Shown: positions 9,811-17,979 of the stretch, piece after piece | Numbering within the stretch: the first letter of the stretch is position 1 | How the letters are laid out: every line of letters starts with the position of its first letter | From: Thermohalobaculum sp965247385 | Lineage (GTDB): Bacteria; Pseudomonadota; Alphaproteobacteria; Rhodobacterales; Rhodobacteraceae | Assembly: GCA_965247385.1 (NCBI GenBank) | Contig: CBDFHG010000007.1 | Location: 372,001-436,000, forward strand | Reading direction: 5' to 3' | DNA: 64,000 nt | Made by a program: the position numbers and the translations under genes | The notes under the pieces: model-generated | What the model saw: the letters and a program-made list of their open reading frames with translations, nothing else | Databases searched by the model: none | What the model was told of the DNA's origin: nothing

Positions 9811-10002
9811 CTTGAGTTTATCACGGCCCTCAACGAATGGGCCTATGCGCGCACCTACCAAACCTCGGGCCAGCGCGCCGCCCACCTGCCCGAGTGGACA
9901 CACAGCTACAATTGGCATCGCCCGCATGGCGGAACAGGATCAGAGAAACCAATCAGCAGACTCGGCCTGGCCGGGGACAACCTGTTGAGGTTGCACATCT
10001 AA
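9811..10002 (+). pseudogene. IS481-family transposase, C-terminal remnant
   Basis: About 60 codons remain of the C-terminal part of an IS481 transposase: EWAYARTYQTSGQRAAHLPE, then YNWHRPHGG and PISRLGL, ending in NLLRLHI. The DDE catalytic core is missing. It lies between the GFA gene and the Atm1-type exporter. Confidence 0.85.
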
Positions 10003-10007
10003 CCCCC

Positions 10008-10023
10008 GTTTCACGCGTGAAAC
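10008..10023. promoter_or_regulatory. Perfect 16-bp palindrome, function unknown
   Basis: GTTTCACGCGTGAAAC is self-complementary and lies 5 bp after the IS481 remnant. It resembles a ParB parS site (GTTTCAC-GTGAAAC) but has two extra central bases, so it does not match that consensus. It could be an operator or part of the IS end. Confidence 0.35.
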
Positions 10024-10169
10024 CATACGCGCCGCTGGTCACATATCCTGCTAAACTCTCTAAACGACCCCGCTTCCCTATCCAGCACATCGAGATACCG
10101 GAGGTGGAGCTTAACCGCCGCCTCAATCGTCGCTTGCAAATGCGAGTATCGCCGCAATAAACCCTGGCT

Positions 10170-11975
10170 TCATACCTCCTCCTCCTCACGCTCCTGGCGC
10201 GCCCACATCTTGGAATATTGCCCCCCCTTGGCCAGCAGCGCCGCATGGGTGCCGCGCTCTACCACCCGGCCCCGGTCAAGCACGACGATCTCGTCGGCCT
10301 CGACCACGGTCGAGAGGCGATGCGCGATCATCAGCACGGTGCGGTTCTCGCCCAGTCGCTTCAACTCGGCCTGGATCTCGCGCTCGGTCGGGGTATCCAG
10401 CGCCGAGGTCGCCTCGTCGAGGATCAGGATCGGCGGATCCTTCAGGATGGTGCGGGCAATCGCCACCCGCTGCTTCTCGCCCCCCGACAGCTTCAGCCCG
10501 CGCTCGCCCACCATGGTGTCATAGCCCTCAGGCAGGCCTGCGACGAAGTCGTGGATGCGGGCGGCCTTGGCCGCCGCGATCACCTCGCCGTGGCTCGCGC
10601 CGTCGCGGCCATAGGCGATATTGTAGCCGATGGTATCGTTGAACAGCACCGTGTCCTGCGGCACCACGCCGATGGCGGCGCGCAGGCTCGCCTGGGTCAG
10701 ATCCCGCACGTCCTGCCCGTCGATCTCGACCGCGCCGCCGGTACTGTCGTAGAGCCGGAAGATCAGCCGGAAGATGGTCGACTTGCCGGCCCCCGACGGC
10801 CCCACCACCGCTAGGCTGCCGCCCCCCGGCACTTCAAACGAAACGCCATGCAGGATCTGGCGGTCAGGGCCGTAGCAGAAATCCACGCCACGAAACGCAA
10901 CCCGCCCCGCCCCCACTGCCAGCATTGCCGCCCCGGGCGCATCGGCAATCTCCGGCGCCTCGTCGGTCAGTTCATACATCTCGCGCATGTCGATCAGCGC
11001 CTGGCGGATCTCGCGATAGGCCGAGCCGAGGAAATTCAGCGGCACGGTGATCTGGATCACGAAGGCATTGACCATGACGAACGAACCCACGGTCATGGCG
11101 CCGTCCTGCACCTCCAGCGCCGTCATCGTCATCACCGCTACCAGCCCGGAGGCGATGATCAGCGCCTGACCCGCGTTCAGCAGCCCCAGCGACATCGCGG
11201 TCTTGACCGCCGCTTTCTGATAGCGGCGCATCGCTCCGTCATAGCGCGCTGCCTCACGCGCTTCGGCGCTGAAATACTTAACCGTCTCGTAGTTCAACAG
11301 GCTGTCGACTGCCTTTTGGTGGGCGTCCTGATCCTCGCGGTTCATCTGGATGCGGATCTTCACCCGCCATTCGGTGACGCTGAAGGTGAAGCCGACATAG
11401 GTGGCGATCGTGACCAGCAGCACGACGAAATACCATATCCCGAACTCGACCCAAAAGATCACCGCCACGATCATCAACTCGATGAACAGCGGCACGATAC
11501 TGAAGACCAGAAAGCGCAGCAGGAAGTCGATCGCCTTGATGCCCCGGTCGATGATCCGGCTCAGCGCCCCGGTGCGCCGCGAGACGTGATAGCCCATCGA
11601 CAACCGGTGAATGTGGTTGAAGGTCCGCAGCGCAAGCTGGCGCAATGCATGCTGGCCGACCCGGGCAAACACCGTATCGCGCAATTGCTGCAACGCCACG
11701 CCCATCAGCCGCGTCAGCCCATAGGCGCCGACCAGCAGCACCGGCGCCATCAGCGCCACCTCAACCGAGCCGGCGTTCAGCCCATCGACCGCCGCGCGAA
11801 AGAAGAACGGCGTCACGATGGCGGCGGCCTTGGCCAGCACCAGCAGCACCAAAGCGATCACCACGCGCGCGCGCAGGTCGCTCCGCCCGCGCGGCCACAT
11901 GTCCGGCAGCACACGGGCGAGCGTCTGTAGATCGGACGCGCCATCGGTCGAGGCGCTCCTGCGGTTGCGGCGCAT
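10170..11975 (-). CDS. Atm1/HMT1-type ABC exporter, fused permease and ATPase
   Basis: A 601-residue half-transporter with six TM helices (residues about 40-330) followed by an ATPase domain: Walker A GPSGAGKST, signature LSGGEKQRV, Walker B ILILDEATSALD, H-loop MIAHRLST. The cytoplasmic loop LLNYETVKYFSAEAREAARY is a hallmark of the Atm1/ABCB7 group. Bacterial Atm1 exports glutathione-linked metals, and the mitochondrial form exports a sulphur compound for cytosolic Fe-S assembly. It lies 26 bp downstream of the LysM gene on the same strand and may be co-transcribed with it. Length and motifs are normal. Confidence 0.88.
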   Translation of the reverse strand: MRRNRRSASTDGASDLQTLARVLPDMWPRGRSDLRARVVIALVLLVLAKAAAIVTPFFFRAAVDGLNAGSVEVALMAPVLLVGAYGLTRLMGVALQQLRDTVFARVGQHALRQLALRTFNHIHRLSMGYHVSRRTGALSRIIDRGIKAIDFLLRFLVFSIVPLFIELMIVAVIFWVEFGIWYFVVLLVTIATYVGFTFSVTEWRVKIRIQMNREDQDAHQKAVDSLLNYETVKYFSAEAREAARYDGAMRRYQKAAVKTAMSLGLLNAGQALIIASGLVAVMTMTALEVQDGAMTVGSFVMVNAFVIQITVPLNFLGSAYREIRQALIDMREMYELTDEAPEIADAPGAAMLAVGAGRVAFRGVDFCYGPDRQILHGVSFEVPGGGSLAVVGPSGAGKSTIFRLIFRLYDSTGGAVEIDGQDVRDLTQASLRAAIGVVPQDTVLFNDTIGYNIAYGRDGASHGEVIAAAKAARIHDFVAGLPEGYDTMVGERGLKLSGGEKQRVAIARTILKDPPILILDEATSALDTPTEREIQAELKRLGENRTVLMIAHRLSTVVEADEIVVLDRGRVVERGTHAALLAKGGQYSKMWARQEREEEEV

Positions 11976-12001
11976 AAAGTGTGACTCCCGCCTGCGGCAT
12001 C

Positions 12002-13564
12002 CTACTGGCTGTCGACCAGTTCCGGAACCGAAAAGACCTGCCCTGGATATATGAGGTCGGCGTCACGGATCAAATTCGCATTGGCGCTAAAGATGACGCT
12101 GTAGCGAATGCCCTCGCCGTAGTACTGTTCGGCAAAGGTCCACAAATTATCGCCCTTCTGGACCACAATCTTGCGCGCCCGCAAGTCCAGGACGGTGGCC
12201 GCCGGCGAATACTCGAACGGCGTTTCCAGACGGCTGAGCACCTCGCCGGCGGCATCGACCTCGTCAAAACGCAACAACAACGCGGTCGAGGCGATCTCCG
12301 AACTGATCCGCACCTGCCAGTGCCCCTGCTCGGTGCAGCGGATTTCTTCCACGAACATTGCATTGGCATAGACCCGGACGATGGCTCCAGGCTGGCCGCG
12401 TCCGGCAGCCAGCAGGTCGCCCGTGCTGGAATAGGTGATCTGGTCGAGCACGATACCCGAGACGGAGTCGATCGCGGTCGGCTGCAGCAGGATCACCCCG
12501 TCAGGCTCCGGCTTGACCAACAATGGCGCCTGCTCGGCGCCCTCCTGCGGCAGGATGAGTATCGGCGTGCTGACGGCAAAACGCGTGACCTCGGGCTCCG
12601 AGATCCCGGCCGCAGGATCAACGGCAGCCGGCGCGGCAGCGGCCTCGGCAGCGGCAACCTCAGCAGCGGCTACGGCGACTCCGGCCTCGGCAGCGGCAGC
12701 CGGCGCAGCAACGGCCTCGGCAACGGCAACCTCAGCAGCGGCTACGGCGACTCCGGCCTCGGCAGCGGCAGCCGGCGCAGCAACGGCCTCGGCAACGGCA
12801 ACCTCAGCAGCGGCTACGGCGACTCCGGCCTCGGCAGCGGCAGCCGGCGCAGCAACGGCCTCGGCAACGGCAACCTCAGCAGCGGCTACGGCGACTCCGG
12901 CCTCGGCAGCGGCAGCCGGCGCAGCAACGGCCTCGGCAACGGCAACCTCAGCAGCGGCTACGGCGACTCCGGCCTCGGCAGCGGCAGCCTCGGCGGTGGA
13001 AGCTGTAGCTGCCATCTCTGCAGCAGCAATATCCGCGGCAATCTCTGCCACGGCCTGTATCGCAGAAGCCTCTGCGGCTTCGGCGATGGCCTCCGCAGCG
13101 GCGGTGTCCTCGCCTTCCACTGCTATAACAGTCGGCGCCAACGCCACCACATCCGCCGGCGCCTCCGACAAGGCAGTGCGCAATGTCAATTCACGAGCCT
13201 CGCTTGAAGCCGAGACATCAAGAACGGTGGCGAATGAACCCGCCGCATCCGCCTCGACCGAACCGATCACCAAACCATCGAGCAGGATCTCGACCATCTG
13301 GCCCGGCTCCGCCCGTCCGGCGATCACCGCCTGGCCATCAGGCGACACACGAACCACATCAATCTGCGGCACGACTGCGGATTCGGGTTCGGTTGGAGGT
13401 TCGGGCGCAGGTTTGGGCGCTTGCGTCATCGCTTCGGCGGCAGGCTCGTGCGCCGGCTTCGCAACCGTTTCAACAACGGGCTCCGGTTGGGTCTGCGACC
13501 ATAACACCAGCCCACCAACCCCAATCAGAGCCGCACCGATCAGCAGTTTGACCGAATTTCGCAT
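12002..13564 (-). CDS. LysM-domain cell-envelope protein with Ala-rich tandem repeat
   Basis: A 520-residue protein. An N-terminal TM segment (residues about 6-23) is followed by a Pro/Glu/Ala linker, a beta-rich module (VRVSPDGQAVIAGRAEPGQM, about 70-150), then an Ala-rich region of four identical 24-residue units plus partial ones. A second similar beta-rich module (GDLLAAGRGQPGAIVRVYAN) follows, and the protein ends with a C-terminal LysM domain (KIVVQKGDNLWTFAEQYYG ... YPGQVFSVP) that should bind peptidoglycan. The architecture fits a periplasmic scaffold anchored in the inner membrane, with the Ala-rich part as a helical spacer of variable length. The start at 13564 (MRNSVK) is preferred to an upstream codon outside the signal region. 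It is divergent from the LOG gene. Confidence 0.8.
   Translation of the reverse strand: MRNSVKLLIGAALIGVGGLVLWSQTQPEPVVETVAKPAHEPAAEAMTQAPKPAPEPPTEPESAVVPQIDVVRVSPDGQAVIAGRAEPGQMVEILLDGLVIGSVEADAAGSFATVLDVSASSEARELTLRTALSEAPADVVALAPTVIAVEGEDTAAAEAIAEAAEASAIQAVAEIAADIAAAEMAATASTAEAAAAEAGVAVAAAEVAVAEAVAAPAAAAEAGVAVAAAEVAVAEAVAAPAAAAEAGVAVAAAEVAVAEAVAAPAAAAEAGVAVAAAEVAVAEAVAAPAAAAEAGVAVAAAEVAAAEAAAAPAAVDPAAGISEPEVTRFAVSTPILILPQEGAEQAPLLVKPEPDGVILLQPTAIDSVSGIVLDQITYSSTGDLLAAGRGQPGAIVRVYANAMFVEEIRCTEQGHWQVRISSEIASTALLLRFDEVDAAGEVLSRLETPFEYSPAATVLDLRARKIVVQKGDNLWTFAEQYYGEGIRYSVIFSANANLIRDADLIYPGQVFSVPELVDSQ
12654..12989. repeat. 72-bp perfect tandem repeat inside the LysM gene
   Basis: Units start at 12654, 12726, 12798 and 12870, with a partial fifth at 12942 that diverges near 12990. 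Each encodes 24 residues of the type AEAGVAVAAAEVAVAEAVAA plus PAAA on the minus strand. The unit length is divisible by three, so copy changes keep the frame. Confidence 0.95.
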
Positions 13565-13667
13565 TTTTCGAACGCCTTCCACACTCCCCGCCCAGTGGGC
13601 GCACCCTATCCTAAGAAAATCGACTCGTGTAAGTAAACCGTGGCATTTTGACGAAAGGAAGTGGCAG

Positions 13668-14225
13668 ATGACCACATTACAGCGCTCGATCTGCATCTAT
13701 TGCGGCTCGCGGACAGGCCGGAAACCGGCCTATGCGCGCGAGGCACGCTTGTTGGGCAAGACGTTGGCCGAGGCCGGCTATGCGCTGGTCTATGGCGCCG
13801 GGGATCAGGGGATCATGGGCGAAACCGCGCGCGCCGCACAGGCGGCAGGCGCCCGCATCACCGGTTTCATCCCACGCCACCTGTTTGATCTCGAGGTCGG
13901 CAAGCACGACATTCACGCCCTGATCGTCACCGAATCCATGCACGAGCGCAAAAAGCTGATGCTGGGCAATTCCGACGCGGTGATCGCCTTGCCCGGTGGC
14001 CCCGGCACCTTGGACGAGCTTATCGAGGTGCTGACCTGGCGCCACCTCGGCCTGCACGAAAAGCCCGCCTTCATGCTGAACACCAACGACTACTGGGGCC
14101 CGCTCCTTGCGCTGTTCGACCACATGGCAGCCGAGGGCTTCGTCGGCGCGCAATTTCGCGATTATCTGACGGTTGTCGAGACCGTCGATCAACTGATGGA
14201 TGCGCTCCGCGACGCCCTGCCCTGA
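13668..14225 (+). CDS. LOG-family nucleoside 5'-monophosphate phosphoribohydrolase
   Basis: A 185-residue member of the lysine-decarboxylase-like/LOG family (TIGR00730 type). It has the CIYCGS start motif, the VYGAGDQGIMGETA nucleotide-site motif and the defining PGGPGTLDEL motif near residue 105, preceded by MHERKKLM. Enzymes of this family cleave cytokinin ribotides or AMP/other nucleotides to base plus ribose phosphate; the true bacterial substrate is usually unknown. AAGGAAG lies upstream of the ATG. It is a single gene divergent from the LysM gene with about 100 bp between them. An IS630 insertion begins 160 bp downstream. Confidence 0.87.
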   Translation: MTTLQRSICIYCGSRTGRKPAYAREARLLGKTLAEAGYALVYGAGDQGIMGETARAAQAAGARITGFIPRHLFDLEVGKHDIHALIVTESMHERKKLMLGNSDAVIALPGGPGTLDELIEVLTWRHLGLHEKPAFMLNTNDYWGPLLALFDHMAAEGFVGAQFRDYLTVVETVDQLMDALRDALP

Positions 14226-14384
14226 AATTCCCTCCAGTCCAACCCGCTTTGGCGCCCCCGACGTACCGTTGAACACTGTTTTTTGACGGCCCACCCGCCG
14301 TGCCAACCGCCCTCATACCAGCATTCGGGAAATTTTATTGTTTACAGAACAAATTAAGGGGCTGACCCAGGTAACTACCTTATA

Positions 14385-15523
14385 CCAACCGCCCTAACGA
14401 TTGACCTGTGCCCATTTTCGTGTGGTGATGGTGGCGATGGCGGCTGTATCGTTTGCGAAGAAGTTCCATGCGGTGCAGCATTTGTCGACGATGTCGGCGT
14501 AGCCATCGAAGACGGTTATGGCGAGTTTGTTGGCGCGCAGGTATTGCCAGACGTTTTCGACCGGATTGAGTTCGGGCGCGTATGGCGGGAGAATGATCAG
14601 CGTGATGTTGTCGGGCACTATGAGGTCTTTGCCGGCATGCCAGCCGGCACCGTCGGCGACGAGTGCCGCGTGGGCACCAAGGGCTACGGCGCGGGCGATC
14701 TCGGCGAGGTGGGCATTCATCGCCTCGGTGTCGGCGAAGGGCATGACCAGACCGGCGGCGGTGGCGCGGTCAGGGCAGACTGCGCCGAAAATGCAGGCCG
14801 ATTTGTAGCGCGTGTCGCGGACGGCGCGGGGGCGGGTGCCGCGCTTCGCCCAGACCCTTGTCAGCGTGCCCTGCTGACCCACCCTGGCTTCATCCTGGAA
14901 CCAGATCTCGAGCGGTTTGCCGTGCGCCGCCTCGGGGAGGGCCGCCGCTACCGTCCGGGAGAAGTTTTTGTGAACGCCTCCTGCTCCGCGGGGTCGGCCT
15001 TCGGGTGTTGCGGACGCACCGACAGCCGCCGATAGCCGAGCGCCGCCAGCTGCTTGCCGACCGTGCGCTCGTGCATGACGACCCCGAACTGCGCCTCCAT
15101 CCACCGCTTCAGGTCAATGCGCCGCCAGCGTACCACCCCGTCGACCTCCGGGTCGGGACCCTTCTCCACCTGCGCGGCGAGCGCAGCCTTCTGCGCCGCC
15201 GAAAGCAGTGGCGGCTTGCCGGGCGAGGGATGGTTGGAGAGGCCGGACAGCCCCTCGGCGTTGTAGCGGTGCACCCAGTCGCGCAACGTCTGCCGGTCCA
15301 TCCCGCAGGTCGCCGCAGCGGTCGCCCGGTCCGCCCCCTCCAGTACCAGCGCAAGCGCCAGCATCCGTCGCGCCGCCCGCCGCCGCTCGCAACTCCGCCG
15401 CCGTCATATCCGCGCGTGTAATCTCGACACCTGCCATTGCCATTCCCTCCTCTGCGTCGATCACAGAGCGTCAGACTTTCGCTGATTTGGGAACCCCCAA
15501 GAGTCACTTGAGAGGGCTGTTGG
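14385..15523 (-). mobile_element. IS630-family element
   Basis: The 1139-bp element has imperfect terminal inverted repeats: CCAACCGCCCT at the left end and, reading inward from the right, CCAACAGCCCT. Both ends are flanked by TA (14383-14384 and 15524-15525), the target dinucleotide duplicated by IS630 transposases. The single transposase gene reads leftward and is broken in frame. An IS66 has inserted 3 bp beyond its right end. Confidence 0.85.
14394..15437 (-). pseudogene. IS630 transposase, two frame breaks
   Basis: A DDE transposase with an N-terminal HTH (MDRQTLRDWVHRYNAEGLSG), linker GPDPEVDGVVRWRR, and catalytic half with IWFQDEARVGQ (first Asp), LVADGAGWH (second Asp) and LPPYAPELNPVENVWQYLR (Glu). 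The N-terminal frame (MAGVEITRAD, start at 15437 behind GGAGGGA) switches to the main frame at a GGG run (15377-15379); removing one G gives AARRMLALALVLEG. A second switch, -1, occurs at an A5 run (plus-strand T 14965-14969), turning EAFTK into NFSRTVAAAL. The second could be programmed slippage, known in this family, though only five A are present. The first looks like damage or a read error. Confidence 0.8.
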
Positions 15524-15578
15524 TACGTAAGCGTCCGGTCTCGGGGCTCTGGTTCGGTTCAGCGTCGGCCGATTGCGC

Positions 15579-17318
15579 TCAGGTCTGAGCGAAGCGCCAC
15601 GGGAGCAACTCGTCGAGTTTGGTGATTTTGTGATCGGCGATGCGACTGAGCACATCGATCAGCCAGGCCTGGGGATCGACGCCGTTGAGCCTGGCGGTCT
15701 CGATCAGGGTACAGGCGATGGCGGTGGATTTACCGCCAGCATCCGAGCCGACAAAAAGATAATTCTTGCGACCCAGGGCTATCGGCTTCATGGCGCGTTC
15801 GGCGGAATTGTTGTCGATCTCCAGAAAGCCGTGGTCGAGATACGGGCGCAGGCGCCTCATCCGGGTCAGGGCGTAACGGATCGCCTTGGCGAGTTCGGAC
15901 TTGCCGGAGATCTTTGGCAACCGGGTTTGCAGCCAGGCTTCCAGAGCATCGAAGATCGGTTTGGCGCGGGCTTGCCGGAGTTGGACCCGCTCAATGGGCA
16001 AACTGCCGCGGGCATCCTTCTCGACGACGTAGAGCCCGGCGATGCGCTTGATGGCTTCCTCGGCGATGATCGAGCCCTCCGACTGGAAGACATCGGTGAA
16101 CTTGCGCCGGATATGGGCCATGCAGGCGACTTCATCGACATCACCGGATCGGTAGAGCTCGTTGAACCCGGCATAGCCGTCCGCGTGCATCCAGCCCTTG
16201 TACCCGGCCAGATGTCTGGTGGGGTGCTCGCCCTTGCGATCGACGGTGAACTGATACCATACCGCTGGTGGGTCGGCGCCGCCCCATGGCCGTTCGTCGC
16301 GAACATAGGTCCAGATCCGGGCGGTCCTGCATTTACCGGTGCCCTTCACCTGCATCTTCAGGGCGGTGTCGTCGGCAAAGATCGCCTGGCCGCGCTGAAC
16401 ATGGCGCCCGACCATATCAGCCAATGGTTCCAGCAGTGCCGCCGATTTGCCGACCCGGTCGGACAGGGTCGAGCGGTCGAGATCAATGCCGTCGCGATCG
16501 AATATCCGGGACTGGCGATAGAGCGGGAGGTGATCGGCATACTTCGAGACCAGCACATGGGCCAGCAAGGCCGGGCCGGGACGACCCCGCTCGATCGGGC
16601 GCGAGGGCAATGGCGCCTGGCAGATCGCCTCGCAACACGTGCAAGCCATGCGGGGCCGGACAAAGCGGTTCACGATGAACCGGCCAGGGATGTATTCCAG
16701 CTCTTCGGTGACATCTTCGCCGAGTTTCTTCAGAACCTCGCCGCACTTGCCGCAGGCCTCGCCGGGCGACAGCACTTGCTCGTTGCGCGGCAAGCTGTCC
16801 GGCAACGGTTTGCGCTTTGGTTTGTTCTTCGGCCCGGCGACAGTATCAGGCGGCGCGATCTTCGCCGCCGCGATCTCTTCCTCTTCGAGCCCGAGTTCAA
16901 GCTGATCCATCGTCTCCGACTTCGAGCCAAACCGATGACGGCGATGACCGGCGAGCTGGTGTTCCAGCTTGGCGATCCGGAGCGCCCGGGACTTGACCGT
17001 CGCCACCAATTGCCCCGCGAACACCCTCAATTCCGAGGGATCATCGGGCGATGTCACCGACAACCTGCCAGGCGCCGGCGATGGCCAGACGAACCTGCCG
17101 CGCTCCAGACGCCTGGAAAACAGACACGCCCCTTGCCCGTCCCACCATATGACCTTGATCAGATCGCCGCGCCGTCCCCGGAACACGAACAGGTGCCCGG
17201 AATACGGGTCCTGCTCCAGAACCTTCTCGGCCAGCGCCGACAAACCGTTGAACCCCTTGCGCATATCGGTAACGCCAGCCGCCAGCCAGACCTTCGTCTG
17301 CACGGCAACCGGGATCAT
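15579..17318 (-). CDS. TnpB-TnpC in-frame fusion of IS66 copy A
   Basis: A 579-residue protein. Residues 1 to about 92 are TnpB (IS66 Orf2: QTKVWLAAGVTDMRKGFNGL, GHLFVFRGRRGDLIKV) up to GRLSVTS. From PDDPSELRVFAGQ on it is TnpC without its first dozen residues. TnpC parts present: coiled-coil start, Cys-rich zinc region (CGKCGE ... CTCCEAIC), DDE core (IFADDTALKMQ, AGFNELYRSG, DNNSAERAMKPIALGRKN) and the C-terminal region ending LLPWRFAQT. Compared with copy B, 176 bp have been lost, removing the TnpB tail (about 23 residues) and the intergenic gap. The frame stays open throughout, so a chimeric protein can be made; whether it is active is unknown. Confidence 0.88.
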   Translation of the reverse strand: MIPVAVQTKVWLAAGVTDMRKGFNGLSALAEKVLEQDPYSGHLFVFRGRRGDLIKVIWWDGQGACLFSRRLERGRFVWPSPAPGRLSVTSPDDPSELRVFAGQLVATVKSRALRIAKLEHQLAGHRRHRFGSKSETMDQLELGLEEEEIAAAKIAPPDTVAGPKNKPKRKPLPDSLPRNEQVLSPGEACGKCGEVLKKLGEDVTEELEYIPGRFIVNRFVRPRMACTCCEAICQAPLPSRPIERGRPGPALLAHVLVSKYADHLPLYRQSRIFDRDGIDLDRSTLSDRVGKSAALLEPLADMVGRHVQRGQAIFADDTALKMQVKGTGKCRTARIWTYVRDERPWGGADPPAVWYQFTVDRKGEHPTRHLAGYKGWMHADGYAGFNELYRSGDVDEVACMAHIRRKFTDVFQSEGSIIAEEAIKRIAGLYVVEKDARGSLPIERVQLRQARAKPIFDALEAWLQTRLPKISGKSELAKAIRYALTRMRRLRPYLDHGFLEIDNNSAERAMKPIALGRKNYLFVGSDAGGKSTAIACTLIETARLNGVDPQAWLIDVLSRIADHKITKLDELLPWRFAQT

Positions 17319-17677
17319 GCGCTCAGACCTCGCGCCAACAGCACCACCATGTCCGGATCAAAGGCACCGCTGAGCGTCAGACGATGGCCCGATGCAAGGG
17401 CAATCTCGATCCGACCGTCCCTGACAGGGCTGATCGGCTCCGGCGCGGCGGTGACCGCAGTCGACATCACCTCGACAGGCAGGAAAAATACCCCATCACC
17501 ACCCGGCCCAAACCGCGGATCACGACGCCACCCGAACACCATGGTCGCGCTCAGCCCGTGATGGCGCGCCACCGACGCAACCGAAGCCCCTGGCTCAAGC
17601 GCCTCGGCCACAACACGCCGCTTGAACGCAGTCGAGTAGCTCCGACGATTGCCTCTACGATGATCCGTCAAGTTCAA
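17315..17677 (-). CDS. tnpA: IS66 TnpA (OrfA) of copy A
   Basis: A 120-residue accessory protein of the IS66 family with an HTH region (RRSYSTAFKRRVVAEALEPG, then VARHHGLSATMVFGWRRDPR) that probably binds DNA. A TTG start at 17677 is used. In copy B the same TTG is followed three codons on by ATG, but here that codon is ACG, so TTG is the only close start. The stop overlaps the ATG of the next frame by four bases. It differs from copy B at a handful of residues (for example GWRR against AWRR). Confidence 0.85.
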   Translation of the reverse strand: MNLTDHRRGNRRSYSTAFKRRVVAEALEPGASVASVARHHGLSATMVFGWRRDPRFGPGGDGVFFLPVEVMSTAVTAAPEPISPVRDGRIEIALASGHRLTLSGAFDPDMVVLLARGLSA

Positions 17678-17890
17678 GTGTCCGCGTAATTCAAACGGAC
17701 ACGATCGCCCGCGATCACCCGAAGGCTCGCACGCCAATCACAAACCCTTCAAGGGCGGGGAGACCGGACGGTTACGTTGGTACAAGCTCCTCTACAGGGT
17801 CGCAATGCCCTAAAACGCGATTCAGCCTGAGACCTATCCGCATCCCAAAATCTCCTAGCAAATTCAGGGCGTTTGGTCGCTCACAAAGCA

Positions 17891-17979
17891 TTCATACCCC
17901 CTCCTCTGCGTCGATCACAAAGAGCCAGACTTTCGCTAATTTGGGAACCCCAAAGAGTCACTTGAGAGGGCCGTTGGTA
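17891..17979. mobile_element. Solo IS630 end (remnant of a second copy)
   Basis: About 90 bp match the upstream end of the IS630 at 15443-15525 with few differences, including GACTTTCGCT, TTTGGGAACCCC, GAGTCACTTGAGAGGG and GTTGG-TA. No transposase coding region accompanies it. It abuts the C-terminal end of the toxin-operon third gene. Confidence 0.85.

Larger units (their letters stand above)
15527..17775 (-). mobile_element. IS66-family element, copy A (2249 bp, internal deletion)
   Basis: Ends are GTAAGCGTCCGGTCTC and, inverted, GTAACCGTCCGGTCTC. The flanking 8-bp sequence GTTGGTAC occurs on both sides (15519-15526 and 17776-17783), a perfect target duplication that includes the last bases of the IS630. 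It is nearly identical to copy B (54316-56749) but 185 bp shorter, mainly because of a 176-bp deletion across the tnpB/tnpC junction. Confidence 0.95.

Noticed and set aside
10008..10023. Canonical parS centromere site
   Set aside because: The palindrome has two extra central bases, and there are no parAB genes nearby.
12654..12989. CRISPR-like periodic repeats
   Set aside because: Units are contiguous 72-bp copies with no spacers and lie inside a coding frame; the same holds for the 120-bp and 15-bp arrays.
11981..13207. Gly/Ser-rich open frame on the plus strand opposite the LysM gene
   Set aside because: It is the mirror of the 72-bp Ala-rich repeat; it has no ribosome site or family similarity, and the minus-strand frame has a signal anchor and a LysM domain.
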